Part shown: positions 47,125 through 58,006 of the stretch, one piece after another
Layout of the letters: each line of letters starts with the position of its first letter
Position numbering within the stretch: position 1 is the first letter of the stretch
DNA from: Catonia carolina
Taxonomy: Eukaryota > Arthropoda > Insecta > Hemiptera > Achilidae
NCBI GenBank assembly: GCA_035578175.1
Contig: JAQMRL010000003.1
Location: forward strand, 83,153,969-83,217,968
DNA: 64,000 nt
Direction: 5' to 3'
The notes under the pieces: generated by a model
Databases searched by the model: none
The model's input: only the letters and a program-made list of their open reading frames with translations
What the model was told of the DNA's origin: nothing
Translations under genes and position numbers: made by a program

Positions 47125-48534
47125 GTAATTATGCGTAAAACTTATTATTGGAATCTATGTAGAATTTTGATGTTGCTGGTGTTCGACAGCTCGTAATACA
47201 GAGAAAAGGTTTCTTAAAGGTTTTGTTGAAAGTAGTCATTATTTCGTTTCAACCAGCTGTGTAGACCTTTATATTTCAACGTTTCTATATTTTCCAGTAT
47301 TCTTAGATTTTTTCAGTGCTTTCTTTTCTTTTTTCTACTCAGGGCTTTTTTTTTCTCAGGGCTTACTTCTTTGGGGTTGTATTTGTCATAGGAACGATTT
47401 CTTTTACTAAAAAACCCTCTTCCAGTTTTGTTCTGTAATTGTAAATTATTAATGATTCCTTCAGTGAAGATTGGCTACAACTTTCGTCTCTCTCCCCCCC
47501 CCCTCTCTATTGTGAACCTTCTCAAAAAATGTGTGTGTAAATATTTTTATCCAGTCTTTAATATTTTTTAATTATGAACATTTCGTTCGTCCAAGTTTTC
47601 GCCTACCCTCAACCCTCGAGATTAAGTCTGAGAATTCAATAATTATCACTCGTGTACAAATGACCGAGGTAGTCAACCCTCTCTTGAATACGCTTATCAA
47701 CTGACGGTTCACACCCACATCTCAAAACATCTACTTAGAAAATATAAATTAAAAAGTTGTTATTATTTTTAAGCACCCAGTTACTGTTTGGATTTTCTCT
47801 CAGATCAGTCACGTATGTGTAGGTTGGCCATTAGATCTATGCTTCCTGTCCAGAACAAGCCTTCTATTCGTTTTAATACAAAGTACTGTTGTACTGCAGT
47901 TACTTCACATGGTTGTTTGTAAATAAATAAATAAATAAATACATAACAGCGAGGGGTATCGCTAATTGAACTCAAATCATGCAATCGATATTTTATAAAT
48001 CGACCATTTTACAATAAACGTAGGGTGTGTTGCCTATTTGTGTAGGTTGCAGGCGATATTTTATTCATTCAACTTTTGTTCCTTAATTGACTTTAATTAT
48101 TTTATGTTTTGCAATTTTTATTAAAATTGTTTTTATATTTTTTTTATTGTGTGTTTTAAGTATCATTTTCGTCTGCTGATTGGTTGTTAGTCTTTCTGCG
48201 TCGTAGTAATTCACTACAGATAATAAGGTGTTGTGCCTTAAACTGATCCACTTTTCCAGTTTATTATTATATTTTTAGTAACTGTTAATTGTAAATAAAG
48301 GTCTCTCAATCAAACATACATAAGCTAGGTTCCCCCAAACATTAATGGTTTCTCCACGTTTCTAATGCTCACCTTATCACTTGAATTTGTGATGTTTAAA
48401 ACAGTTTCTTTGTTTATTTAACCCAGTAAATGTAAGGATTTTTTAAAGCAGCCTGTAGAAAAACTCAACCTAGCTCCATGTTTTCTAAACACTATGTTAT
48501 TCTTCATGAGGATAGAAGCTTTTGAAATGTGGTG
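47125..48534. other. Unannotated sequence
   Basis: Contains a C-rich run (CTCTCTCCCCCCCCC) near 47490-47506 and (AAAT)n at about 47922-47942. No gene recognised. Confidence 0.45.
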
Positions 48535-48868
48535 TTATAGGAAAATGGTAAAGATTAGGTGGGTGGACAAGATAAGTAATTTAGAGGTTCTTAGTCGTGT
48601 GGATGAAAAAAAAGTATATGGAAGCATCTTACCAGAAGGGATAGGCTAGTGGGGCATATCTTAAGATAACAGGCATTGGTTTATGAATAATGGAGGGTAA
48701 TATTGTTGGGGTGAATTGTAGGTGGAGGCAAAGGTTAGAATATATAAAGAAAATGACAAACGATGTAGGGTGTTACATGTATGTAGATATGAAATAACTT
48801 GTGCAAGATAGAACAGCTTGGAGAACGGCATCAAACAAGTCGAGAGACTGACGACAAAAAAAAAATTC
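48535..48868 (+). pseudogene. Non-LTR retrotransposon, ORF2 C-terminal fragment
   Basis: Translation gives FEMWCYRKMVKIRWVDKISN, then LEVLSRVDEKKVYGSILPEG, and, after stops and shifts, RYEITCAR-like, NSLENGIKQVERLTT-like segments and an A tail. FEMWCYR..L.I.W.D...NxEVL is a signature of LINE RT C-terminal regions. The minus-strand frame over it is a shadow. Confidence 0.85.
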
Positions 48869-49714
48869 TTCATATTGTATTGTAAACATCCATAAATTTC
48901 TTATTTCGTTGAAATTCGAATCTGTCGGATTTATGATTAATGCAAATTTTGTAGCAGGTAACTCTTATTTCAAAATTTTGTGATACATATCTAATAGTTT
49001 CTAAGTTAAATAAAATTGTAAATTATCTTGAAATTCTTTTAGGAACGTATCTGCCTAGAAATTTATCCTTTTCGAAAAATGAATCAATTCCAAACAATTA
49101 AAATCATTTATTGTTTTTCATGTTACAAAAACATGTAAAAGTGTTAGAACATTTAAATACCAAGGTAATACAATTGCAAGAAATTATTTGCAATAAAAAT
49201 TTACTGTAAAAAATACACCACCAATTGGATAAATATATATTTATTTGTTTATAACACTTATCGTATTTTGTACCAGGTCACCCTGGATCTGAACAAAGAA
49301 ATACTGTGCAATTACATTTCTTCATATAAAGCAAGCAATTGGCAACAAATGTACTTAATATATTTATGTATTTATTTATTGGTATTGATATTATTCTTAA
49401 TTAGTGTTTCCTTACAAGTAAATAAATAAATAAATGTAATTAACCGTTAAATATTACTTATCACTGTATATTGTATTTTGTAAAATAAGTATAACACGGA
49501 GTAAATTGTAAAACTAATTTATTTCGCTTATTCCTTCAATGGTATTTTATAATTCCGCAATTTATGTTTTAGTTTATTTTTGTATATAGATCTCTATGTA
49601 AATATTGATTATTAATTCCACATTTTCGTTTTGTTTCAGGTAATGATGCTTACTATTCAATCTACTAGGAAGTAAGGTAAAGTAAAAAAGGCTGTGTAAT
49701 TGAATTTAAATTGT
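48869..49714. other. Unannotated AT-rich sequence
   Basis: AAAT-type low complexity near 49360-49440; no gene. Confidence 0.45.
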
Positions 49715-49725
49715 ACATTAATTTT

Positions 49726-50085
49726 CAATCTGTTAGTTGCAGGGCTAAAATAAATAGTTCTGTTTCTTATCACATGGTCAGCCAATTAAATGACTGAATC
49801 ATTTAAGAACAGAAGAGGTAGAGGTGTAAAAGACACTAATCAGAGTTATCTCGTCTGAAAGTAATGGATTTCATTATACAGTCAGACCCTGTGGTGAATG
49901 AAGTGAAAGTGTCTTTTGCAGAGTGGAAAATATATGCTTTTCAGAGGGCCTGGCATGCTGATAAGTGTACTTTTCCACTCAGTGAGGAAGGCCATGGTAA
50001 ACCACCTCACTCCTTGATTTACTTAGTAAAACCTCTACAGGTTCAAACCAGCCTTTTGGCTGATGACCTAAACAACAACAACAAC
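49726..50085 (+). mobile_element. SINE-1 copy, 5' truncated, with 11-bp target duplication
   Basis: Lacks the first ~45 bp of the family and ends CTAAACAACAACAACAAC. Direct repeats ACATTAATTTT at 49715-49725 and 50086-50096. Truncation at the 5' end plus a duplicated target indicates target-primed reverse transcription. Confidence 0.92.
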
Positions 50086-50282
50086 ACATTAATTTTAATA
50101 AAGTTATGAGAGTTGGCAATTGTCAGCATTATTTGATAGCTTGTTAATTTTTATGTTCATAAATTTATTGTAAGTTTTAAAAGCTTGTAAATTTATTCAA
50201 TTATATTTAAGTTGTTTACTGAATTATTACGAGTATATAACCATTTTTAATATAACTACAAGCTAAAGTACCCGTTCTTCCA

Positions 50283-50392
50283 ATGGTTTACTTGATGCTG
50301 TGGACGGTCTGTTGGTGTACCGGGTTCGATCCCTGTCATGTCTGATATTCTATAATCATTCATTCACGAGTATTAATGAAAAAAAGTTGGTG
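50283..50392 (+). mobile_element. Degenerate tRNA-derived SINE (SINE-3 type)
   Basis: GGTGTACCGGGTTCGATCCC (B box GGTTCGATCCC), then CTGTCATGTCTGATATTC, TTCATTCACGAG and an A run. The head is diverged. Confidence 0.55.
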
Positions 50393-50928
50393 TGAAACAC
50401 TCGTCGACTTTCTCTTGCCAATGCCAATAATGAACAATATAACCTAATATTAGTAATAAAACATTAGAAATAAACAAAAAACTATAAACTAATTTTAATC
50501 GTGAGTGAATGATGCAAAATAAAACCCATCTTTGCTTTGGCTTAATAATACGGGAATCACTGTTACACGCTCAACTAGTCTCTGTAAAGAAAAATGCTCG
50601 AAATAAACGTTATAGATCTTTTAATTTCCTATAAATTTGATGAAGTTATGTGAATTTTATTTTTTTTGAGTTTTGAATTATATTATTGTGAGATATTCTG
50701 TGTGTATATACACAGAAGTGTATATACACAGAAGTGTATATACACACACGCACGAGCACACACACACACACATACACACACACACAGACCAATCGCTAAA
50801 AACATGTTTTTTGGGGTTCAGGGGGTTTGAAAACGTGTAGATCCGGTGAAAACTCGATTTCGAAAAATCGACATGAAAACAATAAGTTACTTTCCTTCTT
50901 ATATATTTATATAGGCAAGAGAAAGTAA
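50393..50928 (-). repeat. R950 copy, inverted, internally deleted
   Basis: The outer ends are intact: complement of the 3' hairpin region and terminus at about 50383-50419 (TGGTGTGAAACACTCGTCGA, CTTTCTCTTGCC) and GGCAAGAGAAAGT at 50914-50926. About 400 bp of the middle is missing. A (CA)n tract sits at 50740-50785. Confidence 0.85.
50701..50745. repeat. Short self-complementary tandem repeat
   Basis: Three units of GTGTATATACACAGAA, each containing the palindrome TGTATATACA, inside the R950 copy next to its (CA)n tract. Confidence 0.9.
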
Positions 50929-51519
50929 AAATTATTAAACTAATTTCATTTATAATTTTTAAACATGAATTTCATCAATGTCCTGATATTTAAACGTGAC
51001 GGTCCTGCTTATGAGTGGTGTTTTCCTCAAAAGTGGTAAATTGTTGCGAAATAAGTTAAATATATTTAAATAAAATATACTTAAAATACTTAAATATTCT
51101 TAAAATATACTTAAATAAGTTAAATACTGGTTGTACAGAGGTGTATGGTTATAAATTTAATTATAAATAAATTGAACAAAAATACTAATTCACAGTGAGT
51201 ATTTTAAAGAAGTTTTTCTTTGTTTTTGGTACTGTACTGTACACTGAAAACGGCATATTTTTCTTATAATAATGATAAAAACAACTTAATAGGCGGTGTA
51301 AAATTTTATTGCTAGGAAATAAAGTACTTAGCGGTACTCCTTCGTTAGGAACTATGTTATTCGCTATACAGATCAAGATATCTCAACTTCATTTCCGTTG
51401 TTCACGCCGTACGGTTGGGTGATTCCTTGTAAGTACATCACGGGCTAATTGGTTTGGATTGTTATTTAGTTGATCATAAAATGTATTACAGTATGACGGG
51501 TATAGTTCTTTTACGTTCA
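50929..51519. other. Unannotated AT-rich sequence
   Basis: ATACTTAAA-type local repeats near 51060-51120; otherwise nothing recognised. Confidence 0.45.
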
Positions 51520-51853
51520 GAATATTGAAATCTTTGTGGAGGGTCTTATTACTTATTTAAAATGGAGCACCAAATACTGTGCAAAACCATCGGTATTATC
51601 AAAGATTCAGCGTTTCCAATCAAAGTTTTTACGGAGGATAGTTGACGCTCCATATTATGTAACCAATAGAACGCTACACTCAGACCTAAACGTACCCTAC
51701 ATAAATGACGTTTTCTTAAAACTATATACAAAATTTAGCAAGAAACTCGTGAACCACCATAACCCATTGATCTCAAATCTGGCTACGCAGACTCTCCCAA
51801 ACAATCCAATAAGACGTCTGAAACGTCGATGGAGCCGGGACCTCATCTATTAA
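51520..51853 (+). pseudogene. Jockey-like retrotransposon, ORF2 C-terminal fragment
   Basis: The frame from about 51580 reads KPSVLSKIQRFQSKFLRRIV, DAPYYVTNRTLHSDLNVPYI, NDVFLKLYTKFSKKLVNHHN and, at the end, RRLKRRWSRDLIY with a TAA. This is the best preserved Jockey-like end in the window. The preceding segment is out of frame and the RT core is absent. Confidence 0.88.
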
Positions 51854-52329
51854 CGTAGTACTGTAATTGACTATCCATTACAATGTTCTAATTGCTGCAC
51901 TTGTTTATTCACGTCGGAGTTCTGTCACTGGACTGTGTCTCCAGTCACGTTTGTATACCATGTTAATTTTTCCCAAATTTTGTGATATTACATTCACTGA
52001 TTGTTTCCAACAGATTGTGAATTTCCTAAATAGAAAAAAAGCAAGTCTAAAAGATGCAGACTGAAAAGTTGAACCCATTCCCCAAAATGGGATTAATAAC
52101 ATTGGCCTTAATTTTAGTTAGATACAATGATGAAATAGGAAGTTTTCGGGAGCAAATTTAACTTTAATTAACATAATAACTATAATGTTTACTGGTTGAA
52201 TATTTAATATAATATAATTCGATCAAAAATGTCAATAACAGATTGACTGGGCTTTTTTTTAATTTGGTGTGTCATGGGACTATACTTTTATTTCAGTTCC
52301 ACTGAAACTGAAATTCATGGTTGTCATCC
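51854..52329. other. LINE 3' flank and unannotated sequence
   Basis: Probably the 3' UTR of the Jockey fragment for the first ~150 bp; the overlapping small frames are not supported. Confidence 0.4.
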
Positions 52330-52565
52330 TTTATGTTATTAACAAGACCTTACATACAGATTTGCAAATACTTTTCGTCCAAAATTCCATCCACCTTCTG
52401 TAAAGCTTTTACAAGTACACAACATCCACTTGTACGTTCGCTTTCCATTTTATATTTACCTGAAAATCCTACAAGATGCTAGAATAGAGACCTACTGATT
52501 TAATTAAATAAATTTTATTCAAAATTCGGAAGATTTTTAATAACGATTCATGGGGGGGCACCAAC
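52330..52565 (-). repeat. Dispersed repeat E, copy 2
   Basis: The complement starts CCCCCTGTTGGTGCCCCCCC and runs to AAAATGGAAAGCGAACGTAC, AAGTGGATG and GTAAAAGCTTTACAGAAGG, collinear with 3958-4200. Confidence 0.6.
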
Positions 52566-52768
52566 AGGGGGCTAACTCTTTCATATCTATTATCTCTGTT
52601 TAACACGGTTGTCATGATCATTGTATTTACTAGTTGTATAATTTTTAAAGTCGTAAATAAAGCATTAAAGGGAAAACAAATGATTTATATGCATCCTAGA
52701 AGATTTTTTTATTTATTTAAATTTTGAAAAGTAGGCTACCGTATGGTTAATTTAATATTTTCTTTTAA
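52566..52768. other. Flank of the LTR element
   Basis: AT-rich flank; ends in the target copy of ATGT. Confidence 0.5.
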
Positions 52769-52772
52769 ATGT
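52769..52772. repeat. Target-site duplication, left copy (ATGT)
   Basis: ATGT directly precedes the left LTR. The same four bases directly follow the right LTR at 63626-63629. A 4-bp duplication is usual for Gypsy-type integrases. Confidence 0.85.
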
Positions 52773-55669
52773 TGTAACGGCACGCTTTTTCAACGTGGGC
52801 GAAATAAAAAACAAACAAAAGAAAAACTTTCCAGAAACTAAAATTTTCCAAAAAACTGTCAAATTTACAAAATTTGTAGATTTAGCCCCACGCTGTCCAA
52901 CAACGCCATAAAAACGGGATTCACTAAAATAAAGCATAAAATGAAAGTAAGACCCCAAACTTTATCTGACCAACTATCACCAATGGAATTAGGTGTTAAA
53001 TTAACAAGAATCATACGCAAAATCAAAATTAATGAGAATTTATTTAACGTAAAACAAACACCAAGTATTACATTATTCTTGTGGGCGCCATCAAATTTTA
53101 TCGCTACATTTGAAAACGTAAACAATTGAAAAATACGACAAATACTAGTTAACATGAATTTCGAGACAACACAATGTTTACTCTTTATTCTCAGGGTTGC
53201 AGATTCTTTCTGCCGTATACTTGCGTCGCATAAACATACTGATCAATCATATAACCTAGTTCTTACAACTAATAGCTCCTGAAAAGTACAATAACATACA
53301 TGGGCATAGACATAAATTATTTGAGCTCAAAATAATTTAAAAATTGTTACTTATCTCTTTAATAATCCATTGAGTAAGGGTTATGAAAAATTTCGCGCAC
53401 TACACATAATCCTTATGAGGGACTCGGTGATCGGGATGCATCCCGCAGTACAGGGACTCTTCGGCGCAGACCTGGATAATGCAGTTGTCGTCCTCGGTAT
53501 GGGCGACAATTCGGTGGTGATGGCGATGAACGTGGCTTTAGCGATTTCACCTCGTTGTCTCACTATACGCTATACACGCTGTCTTTTCAGTCTAATACTT
53601 CATCATTATTACTGTCATTATTTATTATTTATTTGTAGTTTTTATCAAAACCAATATTTAATTATTCGTTTAGCACATCATGTAAAAATTTGTTATAGTT
53701 CTCAAATGACTTTAATTTGATCGAGCACCGGCTGAACAAATGCGTTAATGAAAACATTAACATTAATTATTTTTAAATTTATCTTCCGACCTTTTTATTT
53801 TCATGAAAGCAAACTGTTCAACGTTACGGCGATATTTTTAAGGTCAAAATGCAAATTAAAATACAAAGAATATTCAAAATATTACAAAATATCCTCGGGA
53901 ATTGTTTTCAAAATAAAAATAAGTAATTTAAATCAATCGTAGCACTATGTATCCCACAATGAATGCACTCAAAGTCACACAATGAAGTATCGCACTATAT
54001 CACGCGTATGCGGCACGACATGACTATGGCCATGTTGAAATTTCCACTAAGTACTTCACTATAAGTTAGAAAAATTACAAAATCGAAAATACGTGTTACA
54101 CGCATTAGATCTCAAGGCGGACTTTTCTAGATTCGTGGTGCAAAACAGTTTTATGATCTAAAAATTCCCTGACGATACCAATTCTAGCACCCGAATTCTC
54201 GTATTTACCTTGGTTGATAATTTTAACAAATTTGCTTAAAACATGTTTTAGATTATTGAATACGCTATAACTAACCTTCAAAATATTAGAAAGGCATCAT
54301 GGGTAAAGTTTCTGGCACTTACAAACATTATAAATATTTTTAAAATGTAATTACAGATTTTAAAAACTACCCTCTTTTATCGGGAAAATTAAGATTTATA
54401 GGTTGGTCATACACTCAGAACCAATTTCATTCCCCACCAACCCGTTAATTTTCTCAAAATCGAAAATTTTGGATTTCAGCGTCCGGAGTGGTGTCAAAAT
54501 TTTCAGCTCTTTCTGCTGAATCCAATGCTTTTTATCCGAAGTAAATCGCTTCGTCGGTTCAAATTTTATCACGTCTTGAAAAACACCAATAAATGTATCC
54601 ATAAAGTCGGATTAATGCCGACGAGAAATTTGTAAAAAATAACTTGAAATTTAGCGTGTGCAACTAAAGTGATGCACGAAATTACTTTAGATTCTGAAAA
54701 CACACATGTGAGTATTAGTCACATGTGGAAATTGTAACTGGTTCGTTAATTATTAACTAATTAGTAAATTTGCAAAATGCGGAAAAATACGTCAAAATAA
54801 AACTTTAATAAAATCTGAACGACGACGAATTTTAACAATCTAAAATTATTTTTCTATTTCCCAACATGTGGACCCTTCGATTCCACACTCACACATACCA
54901 TATCTTAATCGATTAATGAGTAATTAAATTAAATGTTGGAGAGGGTTCTCCCATTTGAATAACATGTAAATGATTTTTATAACATTTTTGGCTGATTTCA
55001 GCCGCTGAAATGCCTTAAATTTAAAATTTCTCTTAATGAAATATGCTCATCTGAGTAGTATCTAAAGGCTAGTGTGAATTGATTTACAAAAATATCATTC
55101 ATTCTCTTATAATTAGCGATCTAAACATTGCTGTATTTAACATAGGTTTATTAACTTATTCAGCTAAAAACGGTTTAAATTTACGGATTTTCGTGCTGTT
55201 TAGACTTATTTTAATTAGAATTTCAGCCTGATCACGAATCTGTGATCAGAATTTCAGTCCGAGGACTGTAACAAAAATTTCAGTTAAAGAAGCTGGATCC
55301 AAAAGTCAGGTAGTGACCCTTACATCTATTGTCTGCTAGTAAGCCGATATTCGTCGGACCAACTCCTTTGACATGAAATATTACTTTAAGCCTAAAAATT
55401 TTTCAACAAAGATAATCGTAATTTGAGGTAAAATTCTCAGTTACACGTAAAATCTTAAATAAAAATATAGGTAAGACCATATAAAACATTAAATTTAAAT
55501 TACATAAAAATTCTCGAAAACCCGTATTTGGAGATTGCCAGCTTATTCTACGGTGTTTCCAGAGCACAACACTTTTTGAATTTTACTTATAACTCAACTT
55601 TAACCTGAAATGACAATTTTTACTAAATCATACAAATTTTTCCCTTGGTGTATTCACAGGAGCATTACA
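52773..55669 (-). repeat. 3' LTR (left copy), 2,897 bp
   Basis: Begins TGTAACGG on the plus strand and ends GGAGCATTACA, so on the coding strand it is TGTAATGC...CCGTTACA with a TGTAA/TTACA inverted end. It aligns to the right copy at a constant offset of 7956 after one 1-bp length difference near the edge. Substitutions I saw: 53940, 54236, 54721, 55000 and a small cluster within the first 20 bp. It contains a perfect 8-bp hairpin CTGATCAC/GTGATCAG (55228-55249). Short frames inside (53370-53720 and others) are repeated in the other LTR and are not supported as genes. Confidence 0.95.
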
Positions 55670-55678
55670 TTCCCCCCC
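55670..55678 (-). other. Polypurine tract
   Basis: On the coding strand GGGGGGGAA directly precedes the 3' LTR, the expected primer for plus-strand DNA synthesis. Confidence 0.85.
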
Positions 55679-55680
55679 AA

Positions 55681-56224
55681 TGGTATTTGTAAATTGGAAA
55701 GCATTGGCAAATAGCATTGCCCTTTGTAATGCGCCATGTGATTACTACATTAATAATAAATATTGCAAATGATATGCTACATAAATTTTTGTTTGGCTGC
55801 CCACATTTCTTATTATTATGATAACTATTTTGATGCTTCATTTTTATTACTCATAAATTATCAAAGATATTACTAAACTATATGTTCATTGAATCTTCAA
55901 AAAATATTTTTAACAACTTTTAGCGAAATCTTTCACCCACTGGCTCACTAAAGTTACGCTTCAACGTTCTCTATACTCCACATAATGCCTTAATGATTTT
56001 TAACATGATTTTAAAGATAAATTTTCCTTTTACTTATCCTATCTCCTAAAATACTCTGCACACCATTTAGCTAAATTTCTAATAGATTGAACTACAATAA
56101 TTGTACGCTTCACTGATCTCTGTACTCCACGTATTACAACATATGCTAAATTTAAGTTTACAATAATAATGATTCTATTAACTATCGCAATGGATAACGA
56201 CCGCAATTCGTTAATCCGTTATTC
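55681..56224 (-). other. 3' untranslated internal region
   Basis: About 540 bp between the protease stop and the polypurine tract. No reading frame of interest; this is where pol would continue in an autonomous element. Confidence 0.7.
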
Positions 56225-58003
56225 TTATTCTTTTCTTGATTTATCTTCATTATCTCCATTGGTTGCTTCGATGCAGTGTGATTCCTTTAACTTGCTAACG
56301 ACAAATCTTTCCACTTTTTCATTCCACACAGTGATTCGGGCAACGTCATAATCGATTATGGCCCTCACTTCACTTAACCATGGAACTCCCAATATAATTT
56401 TTGAACTAAACGCAGCCGAAATATAAAACTTACACTCGAATATTACATCTTCTAAATAAAATTGTAACAAAATCCTTCGATTTATTACTACGGGTTTCTT
56501 GCTAAGAACACTACTTAAATATCTTTCCTTAATTACTTCAACTATATTGTCTTTCCATAATTCTAATTTGTTTACCAAGTCTGCGGAAATTATACACGCT
56601 TGTGAACCTGTATCTAGCAAGAAATAGGTGATCTTGTCCCTAATTCTGCCGCTTACAAATTGTAAACACTTGTCTCGTTTACATGTGTTTGTCAAAATAT
56701 TGTTGATCCATAACATTGGATATTGGACCCTCCTTATTATTTGCCATTTTTCTTCGTCATTTTCTGATTGTGGTGTATTACCACCCTTGTTTAAATCGTT
56801 TTCTACTTCGTTACTCCAGGGGTTAATTTTGCCCTCTGGTAGGTGATTTTTGTTATTCAGGGTTGGCTTGGTGTTTGCACATCCCTGTAGGTGTTTTGTT
56901 GGGTTGAGCCCATTCTTTGAGGACTCACCAAGGTGAAATGCGTTTTCGCTGCACTCATTACTAGTTGAACAACTTTTATTTTTTTTAACCCCGTTAATAG
57001 ACTGCACACGGTCCGTGTCGTCAACCTTAATTATCGGACTCTTCTGTTCCGTTTCTTCTTCATAACTAACTACTGCATTATCTGTACTCTTCTTTAACTT
57101 ATCTCCCCCCCCAAGTTGTTCATTCGAGACCTCGTCTCTCTCATTACGCGAGTGGATATTATTTCTATCCCGCTTATATTTTAGCTTTTTGTTTTTAATA
57201 CTCTTAATTGCGGTGTCCTTTACGACCACCCGACCATTTATTATAGTATAGTTGTCAGGAGATGCTTCAAGGCGTCCTCCTATGTTATTCATGAGATCGT
57301 GACTGTACACTGGAATCTCTGCTTCCTTTTCTTCGAATAGTGAATTGAGTGATATCAGGCTATTGTCTGAATCGATTTTATCTTCATTTCTTTTCACAAC
57401 ACGTGAATTCGGGTGTTGACTTTTCCTAAGCGTTGCCGGAACATCCCCATTTATAGGTGTCGGTTTAAATATTTTATTCTTTCTTACTGCCATTGGTTTT
57501 GGAGAAAGGTCGCCTCGACTGGTGCCAGACGAACTTGATTTATCTGAAGTGCATGCGGTGGTACTCTTCTGGTAAGGGTGTATATCGTGCTTATTACCAT
57601 CTCCTCCTCTTCTGCTGCTACCAGTTGATCGTTGGTGCCCCTCTGTTACTTGTGCTCTAGCGTTAACCGTCGATAGGGTTGGCTTGACGTACCACGTTTT
57701 GGCTCCAATATTCTTATTAACATTATTTCTATTATTTTTATTATCAATCGGTTTCCTTCCGCATCGATTTTTATTATTTAATTCCACACTTTTACTTTTA
57801 ATATTACCACCGCATTTATTATACTTCTGTTTATAATTAGCACAATTACCATCATAATTATCATTACGTTTATTATTATTCTTTCTTATTTTACAAAATT
57901 TACTAACATTCCATTTTCCATAGTCTCTATTATTATTATTAACATTCCAAAGCCTTTTATCTTTATTCTGTGTTACCCGAAATCTACGTGTTGGTCTTCG
58001 TTG
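56225..58003 (-). CDS. Protease-containing readthrough extension (pro)
   Basis: A stop-free frame of 592 codons follows the Gag TGA directly and in the same frame, ending at TAA 56227-56225. It has no credible independent start: the 520-aa frame that begins at 57787 starts at GTG, and the 72 codons before it, back to the Gag stop, are also open. The first ~420 residues are polar, Lys/Asn/Ser-rich and probably disordered. The C-terminal ~140 residues form a retropepsin-like aspartic protease: active-site FLLDTGSQACII (Asp codon at 56614-56612), then a flap-side region, and KIILGVPWLSEVRAIIDY matching the ILGxxxL block of Gypsy proteases. One DTG implies a dimer is needed. Likely made as a Gag-Pro fusion by TGA readthrough, and expected to cleave Gag. 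No RT follows. Other possibility: the TGA is a mutation and the fusion was originally continuous. Confidence 0.88.
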   Translation of the reverse strand, partial: QRRPTRRFRVTQNKDKRLWNVNNNNRDYGKWNVSKFCKIRKNNNKRNDNYDGNCANYKQKYNKCGGNIKSKSVELNNKNRCGRKPIDNKNNRNNVNKNIGAKTWYVKPTLSTVNARAQVTEGHQRSTGSSRRGGDGNKHDIHPYQKSTTACTSDKSSSSGTSRGDLSPKPMAVRKNKIFKPTPINGDVPATLRKSQHPNSRVVKRNEDKIDSDNSLISLNSLFEEKEAEIPVYSHDLMNNIGGRLEASPDNYTIINGRVVVKDTAIKSIKNKKLKYKRDRNNIHSRNERDEVSNEQLGGGDKLKKSTDNAVVSYEEETEQKSPIIKVDDTDRVQSINGVKKNKSCSTSNECSENAFHLGESSKNGLNPTKHLQGCANTKPTLNNKNHLPEGKINPWSNEVENDLNKGGNTPQSENDEEKWQIIRRVQYPMLWINNILTNTCKRDKCLQFVSGRIRDKITYFLLDTGSQACIISADLVNKLELWKDNIVEVIKERYLSSVLSKKPVVINRRILLQFYLEDVIFECKFYISAAFSSKIILGVPWLSEVRAIIDYDVARITVWNEKVERFVVSKLKESHCIEATNGDNEDKSRKE

Positions 58004-58006
58004 TCA
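58004..58006 (-). other. In-frame TGA separating gag and pro
   Basis: The sequence around the stop is AAC TGA CAA CGA. The following CAA is close to the CARYYA readthrough context known from plant viral stops, with one mismatch. There is no slippery heptamer need, because both frames are the same. Readthrough is inference. Confidence 0.7.

Noticed and set aside
47490..47510. C-rich run as a second polypurine tract or LTR edge
   Set aside because: No LTR-like ends or repeats nearby; simple low complexity.
53370..53720. 116-aa plus-strand frame in the LTR (and its copy at 61326)
   Set aside because: It is antisense to the element, has no family features, and its duplication follows from the LTR pair alone.
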